Source of the DNA: JBAZZQ01 sp041658725
GTDB taxonomy: Bacteria; Planctomycetota; Phycisphaerae; JAAYCJ01
Assembly: GCA_041658725.1 (NCBI GenBank)
Contig: JBAZZQ010000067.1
Coordinates: forward strand, 1 to 19,465
DNA length: 19,465 nt
Direction of reading: 5' to 3'
Below, one piece after another: positions 6,424-13,178 of this stretch. The notes under the pieces are model-generated. The model saw only the letters and a list, made by a program, of their open reading frames with translations. It did not search any database and was not told where the DNA came from. Numbering within the stretch: position 1 is the stretch's first letter; each line of letters begins with the position of its first letter. The translations under genes were made by a program, and so were the position numbers.

Positions 6424-7446
6424 TCATTTTCTTTTTCGCAGAATTTCAAGTAATTGCTGAAAGTCCGGCGGCAGCGGGGCTTTTATTTTGATTTCCAATC
6501 CGGTAATCGGATGGCGAAATTGAATCTGATGGGCATGGAGGGCGAACCGTCCGATGATGGGCGCCGGATCGTCTGTGCCTAAAATCTGACCCACCGTAAT
6601 TTTGCGTGCCCCGTACATATTATCGCTGACGATCGGATGGCGCAGGTATGACATGTGCACCCGCAATTGATGCGTTCTTCCCGTTTCCGGGAGCAATCGC
6701 ACAAAAGTAAAACCCTTCAATCGCTCGATGACCTGGTAAACGGTCGAAGCGGATCGCCCGGTTTCATGGCGAACTGAATACCGCTCCCTGGCTGAGGGAT
6801 GCGCCCCGATTGGGGCATCGATCCGGTCGGAATCCAGTTCAAAGTCCCCTTCCACCACCGCCAGGTATTCCTTATGAATTTTCCGGCGCTCGAATTGCAA
6901 CGCCAACCGCCAGTGAGCTTCGTCGTCCTTGGCCACCACGATCACCCCTGTGGTGTCTTTATCAAGCCGGTGAACGATCCCAGGCCTAACCGGATCGTCG
7001 CTGCTCGACAACTTCTGACAATAAAACATCATCGCATTGACCAGCGTTCCACTCTGATAGCCCCTGGCAGGATGAGTTACCATGTTTGACGGTTTATTGA
7101 CCGCCACCAAATATTGATCTTCAAAAAGAATCTCCAGCGGAATATCTTCCGCCGCGATTTCCTTACTCTCCGGCGGAGGCAGAATCAAATTGATCGTATC
7201 ACCGGGAAGAATTTCATAACTCGCCTTGACAGGCCTGGCGTTGACCGTGATCGCCCCTTCCTTGATCAACTTCTGAATCGCCGTGCGAGAAAAACGCGGA
7301 AAACGACCCTGAAGATATTTATCGATCCTGCTTTTGGACCGCTTCCGCTTAATGGTGAGCACCGCCCGAACAGGCCCCCCGTCTTCGGTTATTTCCGCCG
7401 GCTCCTCTTCCTGCAATAAATCTAAATTTTCCCCAGCTTCAACCAA
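6424..7446 (-). CDS. rluD: Ribosomal large-subunit pseudouridine synthase, RluD/RluA family
   Basis: This enzyme isomerises uridine to pseudouridine in 23S rRNA. It has 340 residues, close to RluD size. An S4 RNA-binding domain covers about residues 38-92 (SRIDKYLQGRFPRFSRTAIQ, then ITVNARPV). The catalytic domain carries HRLDKDTTG (159-167), in which Asp162 is the nucleophile. VNKPSNMVTHPARG (117-130) and GRTHQLRVHMSYLRHPIVSD are the other family blocks. The start is a TTG at 7446, with GAGG 12 bases upstream and an in-frame stop just before it; an acidic tail of about 30 residues precedes the S4 domain. RluD modifies the helix 69 loop in E. coli; the exact site here is assumed by homology. 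The upstream gap holds a 72-bp inverted repeat. Confidence 0.93.
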   Translation of the reverse strand: MVEAGENLDLLQEEEPAEITEDGGPVRAVLTIKRKRSKSRIDKYLQGRFPRFSRTAIQKLIKEGAITVNARPVKASYEILPGDTINLILPPPESKEIAAEDIPLEILFEDQYLVAVNKPSNMVTHPARGYQSGTLVNAMMFYCQKLSSSDDPVRPGIVHRLDKDTTGVIVVAKDDEAHWRLALQFERRKIHKEYLAVVEGDFELDSDRIDAPIGAHPSARERYSVRHETGRSASTVYQVIERLKGFTFVRLLPETGRTHQLRVHMSYLRHPIVSDNMYGARKITVGQILGTDDPAPIIGRFALHAHQIQFRHPITGLEIKIKAPLPPDFQQLLEILRKRK

Positions 7447-7464
7447 TTAGATTAAAAACCTCGT

Positions 7465-7536
7465 CTCTGCGTCCTCTGTGTTCTCTGTGGTTAAAAAAAA
7501 AGAGCTATAACCACAGAGGCCGCAGAGAGGACAGAG
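7465..7536. repeat. Long imperfect inverted repeat between rluD and trxA
   Basis: Two 29-base arms (7465-7493 and 7508-7536) are imperfect reverse complements. The inner 11 bases are perfect: CTCTGTGGTTA against TAACCACAGAG. The 14-base loop contains AAAAAAAAAGAGC. The arms are built from degenerate CTCTGTG/CACAGAG units. It lies 18 bases upstream of the rluD start and could act as a transcript hairpin or be a small palindromic mobile-type repeat. Confidence 0.7.
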
Positions 7537-7563
7537 AAAGAATTTCCTATAGAATTAAATTAT

Positions 7564-7893
7564 TCATCCCGCCATTTCCTGGACCGCGGTTTGCAAATCC
7601 TTCAACGAAGTCAAGCCCACGAATTTCTTCGCCGGCTGACCGCTTTTAAAAATAATGACGGTTGGAATCGCGCTGATACTGTAATTCATCGCGGTATTAC
7701 GGGCATTATCCACATTTACCTTGACGATCTTCGCCGTTTGACCGACCGACTGGAAAAGCTGATCCATAATCGGAGCCATCGCACGGCACGGCCCGCACCA
7801 CTCCGCCCAAAAATCCACCACCACCGGAATAGTTGCCTCTAAAACCTCGGATTGGAAATTTTCATCCGTCAAATCCACTATATTACCTGCCAT
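7564..7893 (-). CDS. trxA: Thioredoxin
   Basis: A cytoplasmic thioredoxin of 109 residues, the standard size. The active site WCGPC lies at 32-36, the buried Asp at 27 (VDFWA) and the cis-proline at 77 (AIPT). It reduces protein disulfides using electrons from thioredoxin reductase, which is not in this window. The ATG at 7893 is preceded by GAAAGGG with a seven-base spacer. It is separated from rluD by the inverted repeat, so the two may or may not share a transcript. Confidence 0.97.
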   Translation of the reverse strand: MAGNIVDLTDENFQSEVLEATIPVVVDFWAEWCGPCRAMAPIMDQLFQSVGQTAKIVKVNVDNARNTAMNYSISAIPTVIIFKSGQPAKKFVGLTSLKDLQTAVQEMAG

Positions 7894-7999
7894 AAGAAAT
7901 CCCTTTCCTTATCATAATAAGTGCTATTTCAAAAAATATTCTTGTTTTTTATTCTAAGAGCACCCAAACCAAATGTCAATCTCGATAACTTATTCCCTC

Positions 8000-8031
8000 T
8001 TGCAATTTTCGACCGTTGGCCATAGGATAAT
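8000..8031 (+). promoter_or_regulatory. Weak candidate promoter of the alpha/beta hydrolase
   Basis: TTGCAA (8000-8005) is followed after 17 bases by TAGGAT (8023-8028), with GATAAT overlapping at 8026-8031. Each hexamer matches the sigma-70 consensus only partly. It is the best pair seen in the 190-base gap between the divergent trxA and hydrolase genes. Confidence 0.3.
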
Positions 8032-8084
8032 CATATTATTAAGATCATTGTTGATGCTGCATATTTTTAAAAAGGACGTATTTA

Positions 8085-9119
8085 ATGGCAAATAGAAACT
8101 TTTCCATGCAGGCCTATTGGGAAAAGATAATGGAAAATTGGACGCCTTTAATGAAATTCAAAGGCAAAACCAAAAAAGACTGGGAAAAATGGTTTAAAAA
8201 GGCCTATCCGAAGTTTGTTGAACTTCTCGGTGCGTTTCCCGAACCCGCCAAACTAGAGGCCCAAGTTGAGTCCACCGTGGAAGACGGCGACCTGATCCGT
8301 CAGCGGGTGGTTTTTAACTCCGAAGAATTCATGTCCGTCCCCTGCCAAGTCCTGAGACCCAAAAATATGGAAGGCGATAAAAGCAATCCCGCCATCCTTT
8401 GCTCCCACGGGCACGGACCCTATGGAAAAGACGCCGTCGCGGGAATACGATCGGACAGCGGCCACATCGCCCAGATCGCCGATCTTAATTACAATTACGC
8501 CGAGCAAATGGCCAAGGCCGGTTTTTTAACCATCGCTCCCGATTTGAGAAGTTTCGGCGAAAGAAGAGATGGGGTGGATCCCTTCCCCGGACGAGACGCA
8601 TGCAACGTCAATTTCATCAAAGGCGCCCTCATCGGCGTATACCCTCTCACCCTGAATATCTGGGACTTCAAATGCTGCATCGATTATCTTGAAACCCGGC
8701 CCGAGGTCGATCCCGAACGTATCGGAATGATGGGACTGTCCCAGGGTGGAACCATGACCACCTTTACCACCGCCTTTGAAAAAAGAATCAAATGTGCCGA
8801 CATCATCTGCTACGTCAACCCCTGGTACGAATTCGGCGTTAAAAGAGCGAATTTTTGCGGTTCGCAGATTGTTCCGGAGATTTACCGATATTTCGATACA
8901 GATGATATCGCGGGACTGATTGCCCCGCGTCCGCTCCTTCTGGAAATGGGAATTTATGATAGTTGTTTCCCTATCCACGATACGCTCAAAGGTTATGAAG
9001 GGGTAAAAAAAATCTACCAGGCCGCCGGATGTGAAGAAAATCTCTGGTCCGACATCTTTCCCGGCCCGCACGCGTTCGCAGGAAACAAGGCGTTTGAGTT
9101 CTTTAAGAAATACCTATAA
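8085..9119 (+). CDS. Alpha/beta hydrolase, acetyl-xylan-esterase / dienelactone-hydrolase-like
   Basis: A 344-residue alpha/beta hydrolase with an apparent full catalytic triad. Ser219 sits in the nucleophile elbow GLSQGG (217-222), Asp292 in MGIYDS and His329 in GPHAF. HGHGPYGKD (108-116) is the usual oxyanion-loop region after the first core strand, and APDLRSFGER (151-160) resembles the acetyl-xylan-esterase and Abhydrolase_7 branch. There is no signal peptide, so the enzyme is cytoplasmic. The first 60 residues are helical and aromatic-rich, probably a family cap. The substrate is unknown; carbohydrate esters or small esters and lactones are possible. AAGGA lies eight bases before the ATG. 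It is a single gene convergent with the CobS-like gene, 26 bases away. Confidence 0.85.
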   Translation: MANRNFSMQAYWEKIMENWTPLMKFKGKTKKDWEKWFKKAYPKFVELLGAFPEPAKLEAQVESTVEDGDLIRQRVVFNSEEFMSVPCQVLRPKNMEGDKSNPAILCSHGHGPYGKDAVAGIRSDSGHIAQIADLNYNYAEQMAKAGFLTIAPDLRSFGERRDGVDPFPGRDACNVNFIKGALIGVYPLTLNIWDFKCCIDYLETRPEVDPERIGMMGLSQGGTMTTFTTAFEKRIKCADIICYVNPWYEFGVKRANFCGSQIVPEIYRYFDTDDIAGLIAPRPLLLEMGIYDSCFPIHDTLKGYEGVKKIYQAAGCEENLWSDIFPGPHAFAGNKAFEFFKKYL

Positions 9120-9145
9120 ATTTTCCGACGGTTATCGGATTACTC

Positions 9146-9985
9146 TCAAAGAAACTTCGCAATCGCCAGATAACCCAACAGCAAAAACAGTTCCGACAAT
9201 TCCGCGATAGCGAACATCGAGTATCGGTCATGCCCTTTCCCCCGCCAGGAAAAAATCATGGACACCAGATACACCAGCAAGAAGATCACAACCGAAACCA
9301 GCATACCGATCGCCCGATTCCGCCACTGGGAAAAATAAACCGTCGTCATCACAAACGTTAAAACCAGATTCCCAATCAACGATTTGATCGTCAATTTCCG
9401 TCGAAAGGCCCGATCCACATCATCAGTGGCCCCGTGCGTCGGTCCCGTAGCCCCCGCCACCAGCAACCCTGTTTTACCCCATAAACCCAAAAGGATCAAA
9501 ACCCGATAATACATCACCGGGTAAAGAAAATTAAAATACCGCCGCCAATCCCCAGGCCACCACGGAGTATGATACGGCAGCGACAGCAAGGCGGAAAATT
9601 TCAGCAAAATCACCAACACAATTGCCAACTGACCCGGTAACTTCACTGGCGGAATTACCGCTCCGTCGGAGCGTCCTTCACCCGCCAAACGATCCACCGT
9701 TACCGCTAAACCCAGCAACTGTTTAAAACCCGTCGCACTCCCCACTAAAATCACCATGGCCATGGGAACGATCCTCAGCCGGCTATATTCGCTGAAATAG
9801 ATATCCCCGAAAAGTTTCCAGCTCGCCCCGAACACCACGCACAGAACTAACCCATACAACAATCCCCACCCCGTAATCATCCACGGCGAAACCCGAGCCA
9901 TCCCCGTATCCCGCATCCCGACGGGAAAAACACAATATCTAACCCCCAACCAAAATGACCCGATTAATTCGACCACCCGTTTCAT
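9146..9985 (-). CDS. CobS-like integral membrane protein with degenerate Asp motif
   Basis: A polytopic membrane protein of 279 residues. It resembles CobS (adenosylcobinamide-GDP ribazoletransferase) in layout: an N-terminal FWLGVRYCVFPVG like the CobS FLTRLPVP start, a central LLGLAVTVDR (90-99) aligning with LDGLADTADG, a hydrophobic LLKFSALLSL (127-136), and a C-terminal GxDxxxxFAIAELSELFLLL (251-270) like the CobS GDxxGAxxELxE end. In the central motif two of three aspartates are replaced (Leu91, Val95), Asp98 remains and the final Gly is Arg. It is therefore unlikely to be an active CobS. The ATG at 9985 follows GAAGAG at a five-base spacing and is preferred to the TTG at 9997. It is last in the operon with the DUF2617-like and CPBP genes, 19 bases after the former. 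No cobalamin synthesis genes are nearby. Confidence 0.6.
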   Translation of the reverse strand: MKRVVELIGSFWLGVRYCVFPVGMRDTGMARVSPWMITGWGLLYGLVLCVVFGASWKLFGDIYFSEYSRLRIVPMAMVILVGSATGFKQLLGLAVTVDRLAGEGRSDGAVIPPVKLPGQLAIVLVILLKFSALLSLPYHTPWWPGDWRRYFNFLYPVMYYRVLILLGLWGKTGLLVAGATGPTHGATDDVDRAFRRKLTIKSLIGNLVLTFVMTTVYFSQWRNRAIGMLVSVVIFLLVYLVSMIFSWRGKGHDRYSMFAIAELSELFLLLGYLAIAKFL

Positions 9986-10004
9986 AATTCTCTTCAATCA
10001 TAAA

Positions 10005-10601
10005 TTAAAAATTCTTCCCAAACGGTCCCCGGTGCAGAGAATGTGTCTGCATAGAAATCGGTTCCAGGGAAAATACCGATTGAGTCCGCACCATCACTTT
10101 CTGTTCAGGAAACGCATGATAGGTAAAGACATCCAACTCGTTTGGCCTGCGCTCATAATCGATAAAACTGAACGGCGGCAACTGACCTTCCACCGCCCAT
10201 TGGTCAAACCGCATGAACATCCCCCGCGTCTGGGCAAATTTGCTCATTTCCTCATGAACGCTGACAAACACCCCATCAGACATCTGCTCTGACTGCACGT
10301 TCAACAGATAATAAAGCTGGTTCTCATAAGTCACCCGGTAGTCCTGAGGCTTATCCACCGGCAGCGCTTCAACCAGCCCCTTTTCAGGAAGCAAATCCGC
10401 TCGGCTGGTCAGCAGTTCGGACAAGGTAACTCCCGGACAATGAAAACTAATCAGGTGTCCGGTCCCGATCAACCATAATTGCGCTTCATATTTTCCCGTA
10501 TCAATCCGCTTCTCAAGAAAAATAGTGAACAGCTCCGGATGCAAAGGCCGCCGGTAAACATACAATCGCAACTGCGCTAATTCCGGTGCATGTAAATCCA
10601 T
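10005..10601 (-). CDS. DUF2617-like protein, unknown function
   Basis: A soluble protein of 198 residues with no signal peptide or membrane segment. The opening LRLYVYRRPLHPELF and the late HAFPEQKVMVRTQSVF block match what I recall of DUF2617 proteins from planctomycetes. GHLISFHCPGVTLSELL is another conserved-looking stretch. The ATG at 10601 shares one base with the CPBP stop (TGATG), and a GTG at 10604 is an alternative that overlaps by four bases; both imply translational coupling. It sits between a CPBP protease and the CobS-like membrane protein and may work with one of them. No catalytic motif is evident. Confidence 0.65.
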   Translation of the reverse strand: MDLHAPELAQLRLYVYRRPLHPELFTIFLEKRIDTGKYEAQLWLIGTGHLISFHCPGVTLSELLTSRADLLPEKGLVEALPVDKPQDYRVTYENQLYYLLNVQSEQMSDGVFVSVHEEMSKFAQTRGMFMRFDQWAVEGQLPPFSFIDYERRPNELDVFTYHAFPEQKVMVRTQSVFSLEPISMQTHSLHRGPFGKNF

Positions 10602-11392
10602 CACTTATGCAACATCCCATTCATCCCCATCGCCATCAAATCGTAAACCACATGGCACCCCACCACGATTCCAAACCCGCGTAAAATAAACACTCCCGCC
10701 AAATATCCTCCCGCCATCGTCCGGAAAACAAAACTGTGCCACTTGAAACTTTCATCGCCCAGGTAATGATACAAACTGAACACCACCGCCGAAATGATCA
10801 TAATGGAAAAAATGGCCGGACCTTCCCCCACTCCCAAAATGTCCATCAAAATAATGCTCAGCACGGAAATAAAAATCAATCGAAACAGCAGTTCCTCATA
10901 AATCCCCGCCCCCACGCTCAAAAGCAGTTCGCTAAGCCATGACTTGGCCCAGGCCTCAGACGCGTACATCACCGTCGAATAACCGCTCGCCACGTGCGCC
11001 AGAACGACCAGCGGAACGGCCAGAAGGATACTTTCAAACGCCATCCCCAAAATCGTCTGACCCCGCACTTTCCACTTGCCACCGGTCGCGAATTGCCAAG
11101 CCACCAAAATCATCACAATCGCCAAACCCGGCAGATAGTATCCGCTCGCTCCAAACAACGCCAAAAATTTCTGAAAGATTTGAAACGCGATCACCCGGTT
11201 CGCCTGGGCGGTATGAATACTCCCCGACGTATACACCACTCCCAATTCATACAGCACGACCATCGGCAATAAAAAGTACAAACACGTCACCGGACGATGA
11301 ACGTCGTCCATATACCCCAGCTTCCCGCCGCCAAGTCCCGCCTTACCTCGGCCCTTGCTCCGACCAGTATTTTTTACCTTTATCTTCGCCAT
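10601..11392 (-). CDS. CPBP-family intramembrane metalloprotease
   Basis: A CPBP (CAAX protease and bacteriocin-processing) family membrane protein of 263 residues. The first 25 residues are basic and Gly-rich, followed by about seven membrane segments. Motif 1, EExxxR, is Glu166-Glu167 to Arg171 (EELLFR). Motif 2, FxxxH, is Phe205 to His209. The last motif is His247 to Asp251 (HVVYD), with Asp where Asn is common. These residues form the metal-dependent active site in Rce1-type enzymes. The ATG at 11392 is chosen because a longer frame would run back over the divergent glycosylase gene; no strong ribosome site is visible. It is first in the operon CPBP, DUF2617-like, CobS-like. The substrate is unknown, possibly a prenylated or peptide substrate, or a partner protein from the operon. 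Confidence 0.85.
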   Translation of the reverse strand: MAKIKVKNTGRSKGRGKAGLGGGKLGYMDDVHRPVTCLYFLLPMVVLYELGVVYTSGSIHTAQANRVIAFQIFQKFLALFGASGYYLPGLAIVMILVAWQFATGGKWKVRGQTILGMAFESILLAVPLVVLAHVASGYSTVMYASEAWAKSWLSELLLSVGAGIYEELLFRLIFISVLSIILMDILGVGEGPAIFSIMIISAVVFSLYHYLGDESFKWHSFVFRTMAGGYLAGVFILRGFGIVVGCHVVYDLMAMGMNGMLHK

Positions 11393-11449
11393 AATTACCA
11401 GTACATTAGCAAGTTCCAGTGGTTTTAACAAGATACGAGAAAAACTAAA

Positions 11450-12124
11450 ATGAACACCGCCAAGAAACTCATGGCCCATTACGAAACCATGCTGAAATCT
11501 TTCAGCCACCAGCACTGGTGGCCCGGCGACACTCCTCTCGAAATCATGATCGGCGCCGTCCTCACCCAAAACACCAACTGGAAAAACGTCGAACTCGCCA
11601 TCAACAACCTTAAACGAGAAAATTTGCTCGATATCGAAAAATTAGTTAAAATCCCCCCCACCGATCTAGCTCAACTGATCAAACCCGCCGGATATTTTAC
11701 CGTAAAAACCAAACGCCTCCAAAATCTGATACGGTTCGTCTGGCAAAATTACAAGGGCGATCTCGGCCGCTTCTTCGACCAGTCGATTGGATCACTCCGC
11801 GAGGAATTATTATCCGTCTCCGGCGTAGGCCCGGAAACCGCCGACGACATCATACTCTACGCCGCCCAAAAACCGACCTTTGTCGTCGACGCCTACACCT
11901 ACCGCATCGCTCTCCGCCACCATTTCATCGCTCAGGAAGACGACTATCAAACCATCAAGGACTTTTTCGAATCCAACCTCCCCGCCGACGTCCATCTCTA
12001 TAACGAATACCACGCACTCCTGGTCGCCGCTGGAAAAAATTTCTGCAAACGAAAAATTCCCCTCTGCGACCAATGTCCCCTGAACATCTACGACCACAAC
12101 CCCAACCTGCCCGAAGAATTTTAA
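11450..12124 (+). CDS. Endonuclease III-like DNA glycosylase (HhH-GPD), MagIII-like
   Basis: A base-excision-repair glycosylase of the HhH-GPD superfamily, 224 residues. LTQNTNWKNVE (38-48) is the family's early motif. The helix-hairpin-helix LLSVSGVGPETADDIILYA (120-138) is followed by VVDAYTYRI (145-153), with catalytic Asp147. The lysine of bifunctional Nth (GVGRKTA) is Glu129 here, so it should act as a monofunctional glycosylase, as in MagIII-type 3-methyladenine glycosylases, which also have V-D-x-Y-x-Y. The C-terminal iron-sulfur loop has Cys199, Cys206 and Cys209 in the Nth spacing, but the fourth position (215) is Asp. The ribosome site is weak. It is divergent from the CPBP operon across 57 bases. 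Confidence 0.85.
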   Translation: MNTAKKLMAHYETMLKSFSHQHWWPGDTPLEIMIGAVLTQNTNWKNVELAINNLKRENLLDIEKLVKIPPTDLAQLIKPAGYFTVKTKRLQNLIRFVWQNYKGDLGRFFDQSIGSLREELLSVSGVGPETADDIILYAAQKPTFVVDAYTYRIALRHHFIAQEDDYQTIKDFFESNLPADVHLYNEYHALLVAAGKNFCKRKIPLCDQCPLNIYDHNPNLPEEF

Positions 12125-12227
12125 TTGTCCAACCATAACTCAAATAAAGTCAATTGGTTAGATGCTTCCCTGTTTTCAATTATACAAAACATGATTAATT
12201 AATGCGCTCGGACGATATTCGCCTATA

Positions 12228-12337
12228 GTAACCGTTCACTTCCCCTTTTGTGCCACGGTCGGCTTGTCCGACCGTGTTCTTAAAACACGGCTGGACAAGC
12301 CAGCCGTGGCACAATGACGGAGGGACTGAACGGTTAC
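12228..12337. repeat. 110-bp nested palindromic element (MITE/BIME-like)
   Basis: The ends are perfect 11-bp inverted repeats, GTAACCGTTCA (12228-12238) and TGAACGGTTAC (12327-12337). Inside, TGTGCCACGG and CCGTGGCACA continue the palindrome. Two hairpins lie in the middle: CGGTCGG-CTTGT-CCGACCG and CGGCTGG-ACAAG-CCAGCCG, which are also inverted copies of each other apart from compensating TC/CT and GA/AG changes. The element can therefore form one long hairpin or two short ones. No open frame and no clear target-site duplication is seen. Confidence 0.85.
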
Positions 12338-12409
12338 AAATACTTTCCAATCTTTTGACGGCAAAAAGGTATGGCCGGGGAATTTGACGGTCATTCCTGC
12401 TCTTTTTTA

Positions 12410-12445
12410 ATTGCAAAATGCAAATTGCAAATATCAAAATGCAAA
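12410..12445. repeat. A/T-rich TGCAAA repeat
   Basis: Interleaved copies of ATTGCAAA and AAATGCAAA occur in 36 bases (ATTGCAAAATGCAAATTGCA and onward), partly self-complementary through TTTGCA/TGCAAA. It looks like a short interspersed repeat. It could also serve as a curved or regulatory stretch upstream of the membrane protein gene. Confidence 0.45.
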
Positions 12446-12516
12446 GTTAATATGAAAGACGAAGATGGTGGGTTTCGAAAAATTCACCTACAAAACTTGA
12501 TGGAAAGGAACAGACG

Positions 12517-12912
12517 ATGGACAAGAAACAGGCGACCCTTGCCATTAACGTAGCGTGCTTGTGGGGGCTTTTCATGATCCTGGCGAACCTGACCTGCCTG
12601 CTCTTGCTTCTTACACAAAAAGGAAGGGTTCCTTTAAACCCTGGTGTTACAATTCCCTGGAATCCGGTTTATCAGCTTGCCAACATGCTGCTGGTGGCCG
12701 CTCTCGTCTACGGGTTGTTCCGCAGGAGTCTGCTTTGCGCGGTGCTTCTTATTGTCAATGGGCTGGGGCGTACAACGTATATTCTGCTGGTCACGGGGCG
12801 GCTTGTCGGATTAACTCTCTTGGTTTCGATTGTTCTTATCGCATGGGCCATTCAAGGAATCCTTACCCTTCGCCAGCCATGCCAAGATGAAGTACGAGGT
12901 ATTGGATCGTGA
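12517..12912 (+). CDS. Small four-helix membrane protein, unknown function
   Basis: A 131-residue hydrophobic protein with about four membrane segments (roughly 10-32, 51-68, 72-92 and 96-117). A Lys-Arg-containing hydrophilic turn lies near 34-38 and the C-terminus is short and charged. I recognise no family. AAAGGAA lies six bases before the ATG at 12517. Its stop overlaps the GTG start of the next gene (GTGA), so it is the first gene of an overlapping trio ending in prmC. Being carried on the same transcript does not show a role in PrmC function. Confidence 0.75.
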   Translation: MDKKQATLAINVACLWGLFMILANLTCLLLLLTQKGRVPLNPGVTIPWNPVYQLANMLLVAALVYGLFRRSLLCAVLLIVNGLGRTTYILLVTGRLVGLTLLVSIVLIAWAIQGILTLRQPCQDEVRGIGS

Positions 12913-13178
12913 TAAGCAAACTTACAAAAGTTCAGGCAAAAAGTTATAAACGTCGGTGGAAAAAAGTCGATGCCAAGATGATATCCGAATTGCGTGCCAC
13001 TTCTATATCACAAAAACTTGGGCAATTGGCTTCGCTAATGTCTGATGTGGATGTGATGGGGTGGAACAAACTCTTGCAGAACGAAGAAAAAGTAGTTCGG
13101 GATCGCTGGAGTAAACTTCTCAGGATTTTTCATGCCCAAAAATCCAAATTGGATCAAAATCACGGTAAACAACCATGA
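12909..13178 (+). CDS. Small basic helical protein, unknown function
   Basis: An 89-residue, Lys-rich, probably all-helical protein (VQAKSYKRRWKKVDAKMISELRATS, with a later WNKLL and RWSKLLRIF). There is no signal peptide, no cysteine and no known motif. It starts at a GTG (12909) that overlaps the upstream stop by four bases, with GAGG at a nine-base spacing. Its own stop overlaps the prmC ATG by four bases (ATGA). The double overlap makes it a convincing gene despite its size. Heptad-like hydrophobic spacing near residues 20-45 suggests that it may bind a partner. The SELRATSISQKLGQLASLM segment is the most structured-looking part. Confidence 0.72.
   Translation: MISKLTKVQAKSYKRRWKKVDAKMISELRATSISQKLGQLASLMSDVDVMGWNKLLQNEEKVVRDRWSKLLRIFHAQKSKLDQNHGKQP

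Larger units (their letters stand above)
12125..12516. other. 392-base noncoding region with palindromic element and A/T repeat
   Basis: No gene is supported here. Bases 12125-12227 are A/T-rich with no clear structure. The palindromic element at 12228-12337 occupies the centre. Bases 12338-12409 show nothing beyond two TTGACGG occurrences. Bases 12410-12445 hold the TGCAAA-type repeat, and the ribosome site AAAGGAA of the next gene lies six bases before its ATG. Confidence 0.6.

Noticed and set aside
8526..9071. 181-codon minus-strand frame inside the hydrolase gene
   Set aside because: It is antisense to an enzyme with a full catalytic triad and has no domain of its own.
10939..11394. Plus-strand frames opposite the CPBP gene
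   Set aside because: Low-complexity Ser/Pro/Arg composition typical of antisense of a hydrophobic gene.
12451..12553. Short frame starting in the A/T repeat before the small membrane protein
   Set aside because: It overlaps the start of the membrane protein gene out of frame and has no ribosome site.
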